A model generated the notes under the pieces. That model worked only from the letters and a program-made list of their open reading frames with translations, made no database searches and was not told the DNA's origin. The translations under genes were made by a program, and so were the position numbers. This document shows, in pieces, positions 15,478 through 23,586 of a DNA stretch of 32,498 nucleotides. Origin of the DNA: a virus. Within the stretch, counting starts at the first letter, position 1; the number at the start of each line of letters is the position of its first letter. The stretch is taken from IMG/VR virus record IMGVR_UViG_3300032058_000005, positions 1-32,498 of that record. The stretch is one strand, 5' to 3'.

Positions 15478-16721
15478 TAGCGGTATACTCCGTAAGTCTT
15501 AGTTTCTCGATTCATCCATACTCTTGACTTTATGCTTGATGTTGTTTGTGACACATTCAGGAGTGATTCCGACTCTTTGATGCAATCGTCTAGTATACTC
15601 CTGGCATCAGAGATGCTATCATAATCATACTGGACTCTTGTAGATAGTAGCTCACGACTGCGGACATAACCATTGAGTGCTCTTCCCATTAGGATCATGT
15701 CCCTAAGAAGGAGGCATGTAATGTAGTTGGCAATTGTAGCTAGCTGTTGCTGATCAACGGATGTTATGCCGATAGTCTCTTGTATAAACAGCGACTTGTC
15801 AAATATGAGTTTTGCAAGCTCGTATGGGCTTAGCGGAAACTCTGAACCAGCCATCATTCCCATATATCTCATACGGACGTAGTCTGGAGTTACATAGAAG
15901 GGAGATAGCATGCCAAGGAAACGCAGTTCTATTCCACTTGTGTCAACATTCTTATCCTGTACACGAATGAACCCCGGAGCTACAGAAACAACTACCTCTC
16001 TGTTTTCCATATCGAGAGGAGTACTCAGCCGAATTGCTATTACATTATCATGGTATATGATAGTTTTCTCGATATCAGGATGACTAAAGAGATTGCTGTC
16101 AACAGGAAGCCCACTATAGAGTATTTCAACAGAACTTTCTGGAAGGCATCCAGAAACGACAGGGCCGTTGCATACTAGCGATACTGTAGAAAGCTTGCTT
16201 AAGCCTATAGACATGTTCTTTGGCATAGTACTTATAATGCACGATACACTGGCCTCTTCAGATGCAGTGAACACATCATATGATGGTGCAAACTCATCAA
16301 GTGAGTATGCCTGGTTAGGCTCACCATCTATAATGTTGACAGAAACTTCTCCAGATATTGTGCTAATAACAGGTGCTACAGGAGCATACGCATTGCCAGT
16401 CCTGAAGTATAAAACGTAGTTTGTTGCAAGAGTGCCACCAGATATACTCTGAACTCCCTGTGCGCCACCTATAATGATTAGTGCATAGTGTGTGTTAGCA
16501 TTGAACGCATACGGTTTTATGAAAACTTCTGTTCTTTTGAGGCTAATGTTTGTTGATATCTGAGTGTAGAACACACTATGATCTTCATTTGTCCTATAGA
16601 GGAGAAAGAATTGTGATGTTGCATAAGAGCCTTCTATCTCTTCATCAAACCTGACAATGATAGAATCATCAAGGTACGCCGGGGAAGCTATGTCTGGAGG
16701 GTAAGTAGAAACTACATTCAT
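15477..16721 (-). CDS. Neck protein with N-terminal Ig-like domain(s), possible adaptor
   Basis: This is a 414-residue protein. Residues 1-110 follow the Big_5/SbsA-type Ig-like pattern: P-P-D-I-A-SP, IIVRFDEEI, strands, then NTHYALIIIGGAQG, and finally LYFRTG. The middle (about 110-280) is again beta-rich and may hold a second domain (a VSVAPGFIRVQDK block near 245-257). The C-terminal 120 residues are helical (SPYELAKLIFDKSLF, IANYITCLLLRDMI) and could be the portal-binding adaptor part. Such a fusion would give a head-tail adaptor decorated by Ig domains; this is inference from order and composition. AAGGAC precedes the ATG at a spacing of about nine. Confidence 0.6.
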   Translation of the reverse strand: MNVVSTYPPDIASPAYLDDSIIVRFDEEIEGSYATSQFFLLYRTNEDHSVFYTQISTNISLKRTEVFIKPYAFNANTHYALIIIGGAQGVQSISGGTLATNYVLYFRTGNAYAPVAPVISTISGEVSVNIIDGEPNQAYSLDEFAPSYDVFTASEEASVSCIISTMPKNMSIGLSKLSTVSLVCNGPVVSGCLPESSVEILYSGLPVDSNLFSHPDIEKTIIYHDNVIAIRLSTPLDMENREVVVSVAPGFIRVQDKNVDTSGIELRFLGMLSPFYVTPDYVRMRYMGMMAGSEFPLSPYELAKLIFDKSLFIQETIGITSVDQQQLATIANYITCLLLRDMILMGRALNGYVRSRELLSTRVQYDYDSISDARSILDDCIKESESLLNVSQTTSSIKSRVWMNRETKTYGVYR

Positions 16722-16736
16722 CTTCGTGTCCTTACG

Positions 16737-17309
16737 TTATGAAAGCTGGTTAAGACGAGATCTCATAACATCTAGAAATTCCTTGCGATTCTTCTCCATC
16801 AATTCTACATCAATGCACCGCACAAGGAAGTCCTTGTTCCGCACACCGGCGACATAGTCTTTGAATCTGTTGATATTTGTTTCAGATACAGCAATTCTAG
16901 CGTTGATCGTAGTCTGATCATTAGCTATTGCGTATGCCAGGCGATTTGATACATCTTGTTTGTCGAGTTTTACTTCTTCATCAGCAAGCACTATCGTTCC
17001 TATCTTTAGGCTTGCAAGGAGATCAGCGCATGCTGCCTTTGGGAAGTCTTTAGGAACCTTGAACGTAACGTCGCCACGGAACGCATTCAGTTCGAAGAGT
17101 ATCTCTTCAGAACCTGTCTCACTATTTATCCAACAAAACCTGTATATGGGAGTCCATGGAGGCAGAGCTATAATCCGCCCGATAAGGTCTTCTGATAACA
17201 TGTGCGTGAGATCGTCCTTGTGATCTCCACTACTCCCCAAGTTTTCTTCTTTGGTATCGTCTTGTAAAACTTCTTCGACTTCATTAGAATGAATGATGTT
17301 CTCTAACAT
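16737..17309 (-). CDS. Hypothetical protein between capsid and neck genes
   Basis: This is a 190-residue acidic protein. The N-terminal 40 residues are highly charged and likely disordered (EVEEVLQDDTKEEN). The middle has a beta-like stretch (RIIALPPWTPIYRFCW), and the C-terminal 90 residues are helical and charged. No family is recognised. AAAGGAG precedes the ATG. It is the first gene after the terminator/promoter pair at 17342-17395, so it leads the neck and tail unit. It may be a minor capsid or neck protein, but that is positional. Confidence 0.6.
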   Translation of the reverse strand: MLENIIHSNEVEEVLQDDTKEENLGSSGDHKDDLTHMLSEDLIGRIIALPPWTPIYRFCWINSETGSEEILFELNAFRGDVTFKVPKDFPKAACADLLASLKIGTIVLADEEVKLDKQDVSNRLAYAIANDQTTINARIAVSETNINRFKDYVAGVRNKDFLVRCIDVELMEKNRKEFLDVMRSRLNQLS

Positions 17310-17341
17310 AGATTTCTCCTTTATATCATAGTCTTTCTATA

Positions 17342-17353
17342 ATGATACCATAT
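17342..17353 (-). promoter_or_regulatory. Extended -10 promoter for the neck/tail unit (ATATGGTATCAT)
   Basis: Read on the minus strand the site is ATATGGTATCAT: a -10 hexamer TATCAT with TG one base upstream. The same 12 bases occur at 27956-27967 in front of the terminase unit. The predicted start near 17335 gives a leader of about 26 bases to the ATG at 17309. The -35 position falls inside the terminator stem and has no consensus. Confidence 0.6.
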
Positions 17354-17361
17354 TGGAAGAT

Positions 17362-17395
17362 AAAGAGAAAGCCGGCTTTTGACCGGCTCTCTTTT
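17362..17395 (-). terminator. Rho-independent terminator after the major capsid gene
   Basis: Read on the minus strand, AAAAGAGAGCCGG and CCGGCTTTCTCTTT form a stem (six GC-rich pairs AGCCGG/CCGGCT, then a two-base bulge and AAAGAG/CTCTTT) around a seven-base loop, ending in a T-rich arm. It lies 41 bases after the capsid stop and only nine bases before the next promoter, dividing the late genes into head and neck/tail units. Because the capsid protein is needed in excess, partial read-through is likely. Confidence 0.75.
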
Positions 17396-17435
17396 ACACA
17401 TCACAGGATGTTACTCTGTGACCGTAGGTCGTCTA

Positions 17436-18854
17436 TTATAGGAACTGATAAGAAGCATTAGGTGCACCAAGAGCTACACTGTTGTTGTTTATGAAACTGT
17501 AGTTCTTGTCAACAACAGCATACTTGATAAGACCAACACCTCTGCCTAGCTCTTGTAATGCCATTCCATATCGCTCGCGAACTTTCATAAAGTTCACTTC
17601 ACGATCAGGATCCTTCCATTCTTCCATTACTGGACGCTCTTTCTGCAAGATCAGACCGCACCTGGTACTGTCTGCAAGAATAATGTTTGTAGCATACTTA
17701 CCATTTGCAGGTGTTACACCTGAAGATGCAGAACCACCAGAAACCTTGAAGAAAGGTACCAATGGAGATGTAACCACTTTAACAGCTGCGCCTGTTATTG
17801 CATTTGTAGCAGAGTAAGTTGCACCAAATGGAGTTAAGTTAGGATATGAGTAGTATCCTATGCCAAGTTTCCCGAAAACTGGGTCAACAGGATAATCAGG
17901 TGTAGTTGCTCCAGAGCCTATACCAGAACCGAATTTCGAGAGTGTTGGACCGAACTGACCGAATGGGTCGCCCCAACCTTCAGCAGTTCCGGGAACATAA
18001 GTGATGTTCCTGAAAGCAAGATCACTTATCTCCTTGTCGCGAGCCAGCATAATCCATGCAAATGGATGTATGACTATTGTATCCACGTTGTACCCGCGGG
18101 TGCTCATCCATGTCATAGCTGCTAATAAGTCTTCTATCGTTAGGGTTCCATTGAATTTCCCATCGATGCCACGGCCTGTAAGGCTACCCAGCTGAGAGTT
18201 ATCAGGTTCGTGGTTGTCTGCAAGTACCCATCCTGCGTTCTCATTTAGCAAGTTAACTCCGAGATATTCCTTCTTGTTCAACAGAGCTAACGCAAGGTTT
18301 TTTAACAGGAATGCTACAAGACCCCAGGAGTCTTCCTCCATCATTTCTGATGTTACAGGAATCTTAGCTCCATATTTCTTGATCTCTATAGCAAGCCTAT
18401 ATGCCTGGTCATTCATTGATGGCGAAGCATCCGGGAATTCAGCACCTTCTGGAACTTCTTCTACATTCGATGGGCCGAATGTTCTGAACACAAACTGTGC
18501 GCCCTTCTTGTTAAAGGGTATCGTAGTGAACAAATTGTCAGTTATAACACGGGCTGGAGCGATAGCTTGTGTCAGAAAGACTTCTACCGCTGCATAGAAT
18601 ATCTGAGAGAAGTCTTTCGACGTAATCATATCGCGGATGCTAACCTTTTCTCCGTCGAAGTTGCCGTAGTGGAAGGCATTGACAACCTTTGTAACAAGCT
18701 CTTCGTCACGTTTTATAACAGCTTCGACGAACTCTGGCTTATATGCTCCGTTTGCATCATACACTTCGAAACCATCCCGCTTAACGAGGTTTGCTTCTGA
18801 TTCTAAAGAATCCTTCACACTGTATGAGTGAAGGTGTGTTAACAAGCTTCTCAT
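17436..18854 (-). CDS. Major capsid protein, HK97-fold
   Basis: The 472-residue protein forms the icosahedral shell. Features of the HK97-type family are a long charged N-terminal arm (residues 1-110), FRTFGPSNVEEVPEGAEFP (about 121-140) as the E-loop region, KKYGAKIPVTSEMMEEDSWG, and a helical A-domain segment leading to TIVIHPFAWIMLARD. The start is put at 18854, not 18860: AGGAGG abuts the ATG at 18860 but is six bases from the one at 18854. It lies after the protease/scaffold and the capsid-associated gene, in canonical order, and is followed by a terminator. The N-terminal arm could be cleaved by the phage protease. Confidence 0.9.
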   Translation of the reverse strand: MRSLLTHLHSYSVKDSLESEANLVKRDGFEVYDANGAYKPEFVEAVIKRDEELVTKVVNAFHYGNFDGEKVSIRDMITSKDFSQIFYAAVEVFLTQAIAPARVITDNLFTTIPFNKKGAQFVFRTFGPSNVEEVPEGAEFPDASPSMNDQAYRLAIEIKKYGAKIPVTSEMMEEDSWGLVAFLLKNLALALLNKKEYLGVNLLNENAGWVLADNHEPDNSQLGSLTGRGIDGKFNGTLTIEDLLAAMTWMSTRGYNVDTIVIHPFAWIMLARDKEISDLAFRNITYVPGTAEGWGDPFGQFGPTLSKFGSGIGSGATTPDYPVDPVFGKLGIGYYSYPNLTPFGATYSATNAITGAAVKVVTSPLVPFFKVSGGSASSGVTPANGKYATNIILADSTRCGLILQKERPVMEEWKDPDREVNFMKVRERYGMALQELGRGVGLIKYAVVDKNYSFINNNSVALGAPNASYQFL

Positions 18855-18875
18855 GTACATCCTCCTAAGGGTAAA

Positions 18876-19979
18876 TTAGTAACCAAAAGCTACGTCTACT
18901 AAACCGTAGACTATTCGACCAGTTAATCCGCTTGCTAGGTTAACAACGCTAAAGAAGCTGGATTTCACGTTTGCTGGCGTCGGCGCAACGCTTGTAAGAT
19001 CGGCGAGAGCACGATAGCCGAAATCAAACAATCTTGTGCTGAGTCCAGCGGTAGCCGTGCCCTGAATCTTGCTTCCGGGGAATGTGTCGGTAATTTCATC
19101 GAGATCCTTCACTGCCTGTGAACGCAGTGCAATTATTTTTCCAAAATTGACATTCCCGCTCTTGATAACAAACTTTCCGCGACCATCAACCTGCAAACTC
19201 GCGCCAGAAGCTAAAACGTTAAGGTCATCACCGCTTGTAAGATCGTGTGCCTGTGGAGCATATACAAACTGATGATATCTAGAAACATCAGCCAGGAAAG
19301 CTGCCACTGCGTTTGCGGTAGCCTGGTTACTGCTGTCGTACGCTATTGATATGAACGGCAGTGTGAAGTATCCTTTTGTACACACAGATATAGCCGGATT
19401 AACCGGGTTGTACATATGGAATCTTTCACGAATGTCGCCAAAAGCCCTGTGTAACAGAACACCTAATGGTTTTGTGCCTGCAGCTATTCTATACTTGTCG
19501 TTTGATGTTGGAACTGTGCCGGATGTTGTAAGCACACCAGCATCGCCGTCTATAGAACTATAAGAGAGATCAGACGCTCCGGTTGTTCCGTTACATGGGA
19601 CTAACAAACCTACTGTATCGGTATCATACAGATAGGTATATGGTTTCTGATACTTGTTCCCATCAACGCCTATAGTTACATACATGTTGCCACTTGTGTC
19701 AATGCCTGTTGGAGCGAGAGTAATGTCAGCAAGCAAAGCTGATGACCCGATAGACACTGCTGCTACAACATCTCCTGCGCTCATAACAACAGGAGCCTGA
19801 CTCTGCTGATCAACATACAGTGCTGGTAAATATTTTACAGGGTAAAACTTACCGATCACATCTTTCTGATCGTAACGGGCAACATCTTCCATTGTCCCAA
19901 GTTTGACAATGGTACTATCTTCCTTAAGGGGCTTAATACCGCTATATGCTCCCCCTGTTGGATTAAATGTAAGTGCCAT
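18876..19979 (-). CDS. Putative capsid decoration or head structural protein
   Basis: This is a 367-residue protein, Gly/Ala/Ser/Thr-rich and probably beta-structured, with few cysteines and a composition typical of virion proteins. It lies between the scaffold and the major capsid gene, where large myophages often encode a decoration or capsid-cement protein. Segments such as LDEITDTFPGSKIQGTAT and RIAAGTKPLGVLLHRA resemble short beta-strands with loops. No family is recognised with certainty. ATAAGGAG precedes the ATG at a spacing of about eleven. It could instead be a second capsid subunit or a head fibre. Confidence 0.55.
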   Translation of the reverse strand: MALTFNPTGGAYSGIKPLKEDSTIVKLGTMEDVARYDQKDVIGKFYPVKYLPALYVDQQSQAPVVMSAGDVVAAVSIGSSALLADITLAPTGIDTSGNMYVTIGVDGNKYQKPYTYLYDTDTVGLLVPCNGTTGASDLSYSSIDGDAGVLTTSGTVPTSNDKYRIAAGTKPLGVLLHRAFGDIRERFHMYNPVNPAISVCTKGYFTLPFISIAYDSSNQATANAVAAFLADVSRYHQFVYAPQAHDLTSGDDLNVLASGASLQVDGRGKFVIKSGNVNFGKIIALRSQAVKDLDEITDTFPGSKIQGTATAGLSTRLFDFGYRALADLTSVAPTPANVKSSFFSVVNLASGLTGRIVYGLVDVAFGY

Positions 19980-19996
19980 ATTCTACAGTCTCCTTA

Positions 19997-20602
19997 TTAT
20001 TTAATTTTGAAAACAACTGCATTCTTCCGAACTGTCTGCTCCTTTTTTGGACTAGAGCTGATATTCATTCTATGTGAGCGAATATACTCTGCAATATCCA
20101 TTTTCGGAGCATTTTGAGCGGAATCAGTTGTATGGTTCTCATTTGTCTGTACATTTTTATGTACATTACTACTATCATTAGCAATCGCGTCAGCAACGCT
20201 TACTTTGTTGTCTGCTTTATCATCTTCAGCCACTGGTTCAGCACTATTCTGTGCTGGAGCACTATCATTAGTTGATACGTTATCATCGCTATTCCCGGTT
20301 GCTTGATCAGTCTCTGCTGAGCTAGCATCGGGATTGACACTATCATCTATATCTACAGTATCGTTGCTGTTGTTAGGCTGCATCATATCTGCCTGAGATG
20401 TCATCTGCGCTTTTCTTAACTTCTCAAGTTCATCGCTAAGTTCTATTACTTTCTCAGATAATGTTATGATGCTTTTAAGTGTGCTTGCCATTGCAACTGC
20501 ATCTTGGGCGGTGATAGTTTGCTGTGCCTGAGGATTTGCGCTAGGAATATTGCTTGAATCTGATACCGAAGCAGTCGAAATGTTAGAACCTCTGATTGTC
20601 AT
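19997..20602 (-). CDS. Nested in-frame scaffold protein (internal start)
   Basis: Within the protease gene the minus strand reads AGAAGGAGATAACACA immediately before an in-frame ATG at 20602 (residue 282 of the full protein). The SD core AAGGAG is eight bases from the ATG, as good as any start site in this window. Translation from here would give a 201-residue acidic, coiled-coil protein ending at the shared stop. Phage lambda uses this scheme (Nu3 inside C), so a free scaffold is expected. The case rests on this ribosome site alone; no experimental support is available. Confidence 0.65.
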   Translation of the reverse strand: MTIRGSNISTASVSDSSNIPSANPQAQQTITAQDAVAMASTLKSIITLSEKVIELSDELEKLRKAQMTSQADMMQPNNSNDTVDIDDSVNPDASSAETDQATGNSDDNVSTNDSAPAQNSAEPVAEDDKADNKVSVADAIANDSSNVHKNVQTNENHTTDSAQNAPKMDIAEYIRSHRMNISSSPKKEQTVRKNAVVFKIK

Positions 20603-21445
20603 TGTGTTATCTCCTTCTGGTAAAATATCGCTTGCTCCTATATCGTTTGAATCATAGATTGCTATAGAGCCTAAGGTTAGATCATGGTCAGATATAGTAT
20701 CTTGCTTCTTATCAAACACTGTGTTTGAATCAGTAACTACTACTGCTAAAATGGCAGCGCCGGCATCTGCGGGACTGGTTACTATAGAAAGCTCTTCGAA
20801 GGAAGGGTCTGACATTGTATAGTAGCATTTTTTACCATCATAGACCATACCAGGAACATGATCACATGGAGCATTATTGTCGCTTAACACTGTCTCAAGT
20901 GGGTTCTTCCCACATATCGTACATTTCACCTTGTCCCGTGGAAAGTATGCTCCTATAGAAACATGCATCAGTTGCCTGCTTTTCAGAGCATCGATAACTC
21001 TTGTTCCGTCTGGAAGTGATGCGGTTTCTGGGATGTACGCACCCACTACTATGCACCCATCAGCTACACCGTTTGGTGTCTCAACCTTTGACTTCCTGAA
21101 CTCTGCTTTGATAACCCTACCAATGGGATATGAGTTGCTATCATAAAAAAATGAGAAGAATTCGCTGGCAGTTTTATGATTGAACATGAGCGGTTTCCAT
21201 GACGGAGTGTAGTATGTTTTGACAGCTTCGTCCATACCTTTGCTCATGTAGATGATATTCTTAGCGTTCGGAACACCGGTATGTGCTGCTTCTATAACAC
21301 AGACGTATCCCTTCGGCAACCCATGGGTATTAGCAATCTGCAACACCTCTTCTACGAGAGCTTCATTCATTTTCTCTTCAGAGCTCTTAGGTTTCCGGTT
21401 AAGTACTAAAGAGTAGTTTGAAACGATAACTTTGTCATTCATCAT
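19997..21445 (-). CDS. Prohead protease fused to acidic scaffold region
   Basis: This is a 482-residue protein. Residues 1-240 are the prohead serine protease: His90 (PLMFNHKT) and Ser163 in MHVSIGA are the expected catalytic pair, followed by C175-x2-C178, C194-x-H196 (zinc-like insert) and the SFEELSIVTSPADAGAAI segment typical of T4 gp21-like proteases. Residues about 245-482 are acidic, low-complexity and partly coiled coil (IIELSEKVIELSDELEKLRK-like), as in scaffold proteins. An internal start at 20602 would give the scaffold alone. AAAGGAG precedes the ATG at 21445, which is directly followed by a second ATG. A TATAAT (21467-21472, minus) may give an extra promoter. Confidence 0.88.
   Translation of the reverse strand: MMNDKVIVSNYSLVLNRKPKSSEEKMNEALVEEVLQIANTHGLPKGYVCVIEAAHTGVPNAKNIIYMSKGMDEAVKTYYTPSWKPLMFNHKTASEFFSFFYDSNSYPIGRVIKAEFRKSKVETPNGVADGCIVVGAYIPETASLPDGTRVIDALKSRQLMHVSIGAYFPRDKVKCTICGKNPLETVLSDNNAPCDHVPGMVYDGKKCYYTMSDPSFEELSIVTSPADAGAAILAVVVTDSNTVFDKKQDTISDHDLTLGSIAIYDSNDIGASDILPEGDNTMTIRGSNISTASVSDSSNIPSANPQAQQTITAQDAVAMASTLKSIITLSEKVIELSDELEKLRKAQMTSQADMMQPNNSNDTVDIDDSVNPDASSAETDQATGNSDDNVSTNDSAPAQNSAEPVAEDDKADNKVSVADAIANDSSNVHKNVQTNENHTTDSAQNAPKMDIAEYIRSHRMNISSSPKKEQTVRKNAVVFKIK
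20611..20618 (-). promoter_or_regulatory. Internal ribosome-binding site for the nested scaffold
   Basis: Minus-strand AGAAGGAG lies eight bases before the in-frame ATG at 20602, inside the protease coding sequence. It encodes Pro-Glu-Gly-Asp codons there, so partial coding constraint exists, but the match and spacing equal those of the genes' own start sites. Confidence 0.65.
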
Positions 21446-21466
21446 AGAACGTATCTCCTTTTCGAC

Positions 21467-21472
21467 ATTATA
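21467..21472 (-). promoter_or_regulatory. Possible -10 box upstream of the protease gene
   Basis: TATAAT on the minus strand lies 22 bases before the protease ATG. The gap of 75 bases to the preceding gene leaves room for a promoter, but there is no -35 or extended -10, and the transcript would start at or within the ribosome site. A weak or chance match. Confidence 0.25.
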
Positions 21473-21520
21473 GTTTCATTTTTACGAAATGGCACACACA
21501 CTGCACACACCAGTATCTCA

Positions 21521-21970
21521 TTACTCTATTATCCCTAATAGCTTCTCAAAACCACGCACGATTGAGTCATTTACAGCACTGCTTATAACAGTTTTTGTTT
21601 TCTCAGCGTCGAAGTTACGTAAGGAGCACAGCTGTACGAGAACAGCAAGGCCTTCAGCTTTGTCGGAGATAAATCCATCCATTGCAAGCAGGTAAAACTC
21701 TCTTATGGTGTCGATAGTTGCGAATGTGTCCTCGGCTTGCCTTCCATCTTTTTGACTCTTGAAGCACCCTAACGATTTAGCTTTCCTATATAAACATGCT
21801 CTTATTTTGTCCTTGTCCCCAGGGCCTTTATATCTTCCAAGTAGCGAGAGCCCGGCTCTAACATGGCCACAGTCGTTAGCTGGAAAACTCCTGTCTGGTC
21901 CACAGAATGCCGAATCTGGCAACTTATCCCTCTCCTTAGCGCTCAGCTTTTTGTCTGTAACATGGTTCAT
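21521..21970 (-). CDS. DUF6582-like prohead-protease-associated protein
   Basis: This is a 149-residue protein. The N-terminal 70 residues (LSAKERDKLPDSAFCGPDRSFP, then ND-x-GHVRAGLSLLGRYKGPGDKDKI, and KAKSLGC) match a domain often found beside or fused to phage prohead proteases; the family name is recalled, not searched. The C-terminal 75 residues are helical. Two conserved-looking cysteines at about C23 and C34, with C59 and C69, could bind metal. AGGAGG precedes the ATG by seven bases. It lies between portal and protease, matching that context. Confidence 0.7.
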   Translation of the reverse strand: MNHVTDKKLSAKERDKLPDSAFCGPDRSFPANDCGHVRAGLSLLGRYKGPGDKDKIRACLYRKAKSLGCFKSQKDGRQAEDTFATIDTIREFYLLAMDGFISDKAEGLAVLVQLCSLRNFDAEKTKTVISSAVNDSIVRGFEKLLGIIE

Positions 21971-21981
21971 GTTTAATCCTC

Positions 21982-23586
21982 CTAGTCTTTTCGTGATCCA
22001 GGCGATAACTTCTTACCGTACTGGTTTACTGGTTGCTGTAGTGTTGGGTTAAAGGTCGCAAAGTCTTCAGGTTTAGACTTTACCAAAGCAAGGGGAATCT
22101 GAACTCTGGCAAGATATGTGTCCTCAGAATCTTGTTTAGACAACGGTCTTCGCTTGAGCACTTTCCTAGCTTCGCTTGTTGTAATAAGATTTGACTGATA
22201 GAGATTGATAGCGTTGTTGGATTTCTCGATCATCCTCGACAATGTCATTTCGTTAAACTCGAACGTTACGATAGGATCCCCCTCATCATCTACTGTGGGC
22301 TTTCCTGCATTTGATAGTATATCGCAAATTAGCTGAAACGTTATGGCATTTTCCACTATGGATGCCATGTATGAGCATCGATCTGCTAGGCTATTGTCAT
22401 GGGATTCACTTGTAGCCCTATTAGCAGTGTCCCCTTCGCCAACTATAACTCCAGATGTGCCTGATCCTATAAATATCCTATCCTTGAAATGTTCAATGTA
22501 TGGTATCATGTTTGATATGCCACTCTGCAACCTTACCGATTCTATTACTACTCTGTGATCAGTAGCAATTATTCCGTTCGGCGCCATCGCGGCTATCTCA
22601 TCAACAATCATTTGAGTTTCCCCCCTTCTACAGGGTGCTTCCGGGGTGCCCACTTTGGCATGGAGGAGCGGTGAACCATACTGGAAAGCAAGCAGTTCTA
22701 CGGTTTCTTCCAAGCTTCTCAAAGTAAGTATGTCATCTATTATCTGTATACAAGGCGGTTCTGGGTAAATTTTTGTCCCAGGGTCGGTAAAGAATCCGAT
22801 GATACAGTCGCTAACTGGGATCTGATCTTGCTTTGCTAGGCCACTAAGCGGTATGTTTCGTACGCCGTTAGTTAAGTTCTCTACGTATACATATCTGATA
22901 GATAAGCTATCATCGACTACAAACGATACATACGGGATGTCGAGAGGAACAAGTCTTTTAATGCTCTTCCCGTATGATGTTTTCTGCCATTCCTTTTTGA
23001 CAACAAAGAATCCATACTTCAGGAGGTCGGTTAATATTCTGGATATTAGGCTAAGGAGCGGGATAACAGAAGATCTCTGATACTCTGACATTACTGCTCT
23101 TACAAACCTCCCGTATACCTCTTCTTCTGACACAAAGTAAAATCCGTTCCTCAGTGTTGTCTCTACTTGCCTTCCTACAGAACGGGAAAAGTAGCTTTCT
23201 ATCGAATAATAGCGATCTATATCTGAGTATTTGTATGGACTCCGGACAATTGTCATGTTGTTGTTGGTCTTTACCATTATCGGAGTGCCGACAAAAGCAT
23301 CTCTGACATTCATGTAGGATGAACCTTCGATAGTCTTGAGTCCTTTTCTAACAACGGAGCTGTAAGACTCGCTCTGTACAAGTCTAAATATTTTCCTATC
23401 CCGGTCAATAGCGTTCTTGAAAAGCTTAATCTGCTTTGTTGCTGGTTTTTGGGAATATCCGTGGTCAGAAAGGATGGCTTCTATACGCCTGTCAATCTCG
23501 GCCCTAAGCTTCTCTTCTATAGTCACATCTATATCATTTTTTAATGCGTTATAGAGAGCGTTTTTCGCTTTCGTGATTATATTCAT
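21982..23586 (-). CDS. Portal protein
   Basis: The 534-residue protein forms the dodecameric DNA-entry vertex, binding terminase during packaging and the neck afterwards. Evidence is position (after terminase, before protease and capsid), length, and the pattern of a basic helical N-terminus, a central alpha/beta region (LLKYGFFVVKKEWQ, VPLDIPYVSFVVDDS) and a long C-terminal helical stem/clip (QLICDILSNAG, MIEKSNNAINLYQSNLITTSEARKVL), with an exposed flexible C-terminus. AAGAGGT precedes the ATG. Its start overlaps the stop of the 882-residue gene as ATGA, so the two are coupled. Confidence 0.85.
   Translation of the reverse strand: MNIITKAKNALYNALKNDIDVTIEEKLRAEIDRRIEAILSDHGYSQKPATKQIKLFKNAIDRDRKIFRLVQSESYSSVVRKGLKTIEGSSYMNVRDAFVGTPIMVKTNNNMTIVRSPYKYSDIDRYYSIESYFSRSVGRQVETTLRNGFYFVSEEEVYGRFVRAVMSEYQRSSVIPLLSLISRILTDLLKYGFFVVKKEWQKTSYGKSIKRLVPLDIPYVSFVVDDSLSIRYVYVENLTNGVRNIPLSGLAKQDQIPVSDCIIGFFTDPGTKIYPEPPCIQIIDDILTLRSLEETVELLAFQYGSPLLHAKVGTPEAPCRRGETQMIVDEIAAMAPNGIIATDHRVVIESVRLQSGISNMIPYIEHFKDRIFIGSGTSGVIVGEGDTANRATSESHDNSLADRCSYMASIVENAITFQLICDILSNAGKPTVDDEGDPIVTFEFNEMTLSRMIEKSNNAINLYQSNLITTSEARKVLKRRPLSKQDSEDTYLARVQIPLALVKSKPEDFATFNPTLQQPVNQYGKKLSPGSRKD

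Noticed and set aside
22499-22509. TATGGTATCAT on the plus strand inside the portal gene, resembling the late promoter
   Set aside because: It encodes conserved portal residues on the other strand, lies far from any plus-strand gene and is more likely chance; it does caution against treating the motif as exclusive to promoters.
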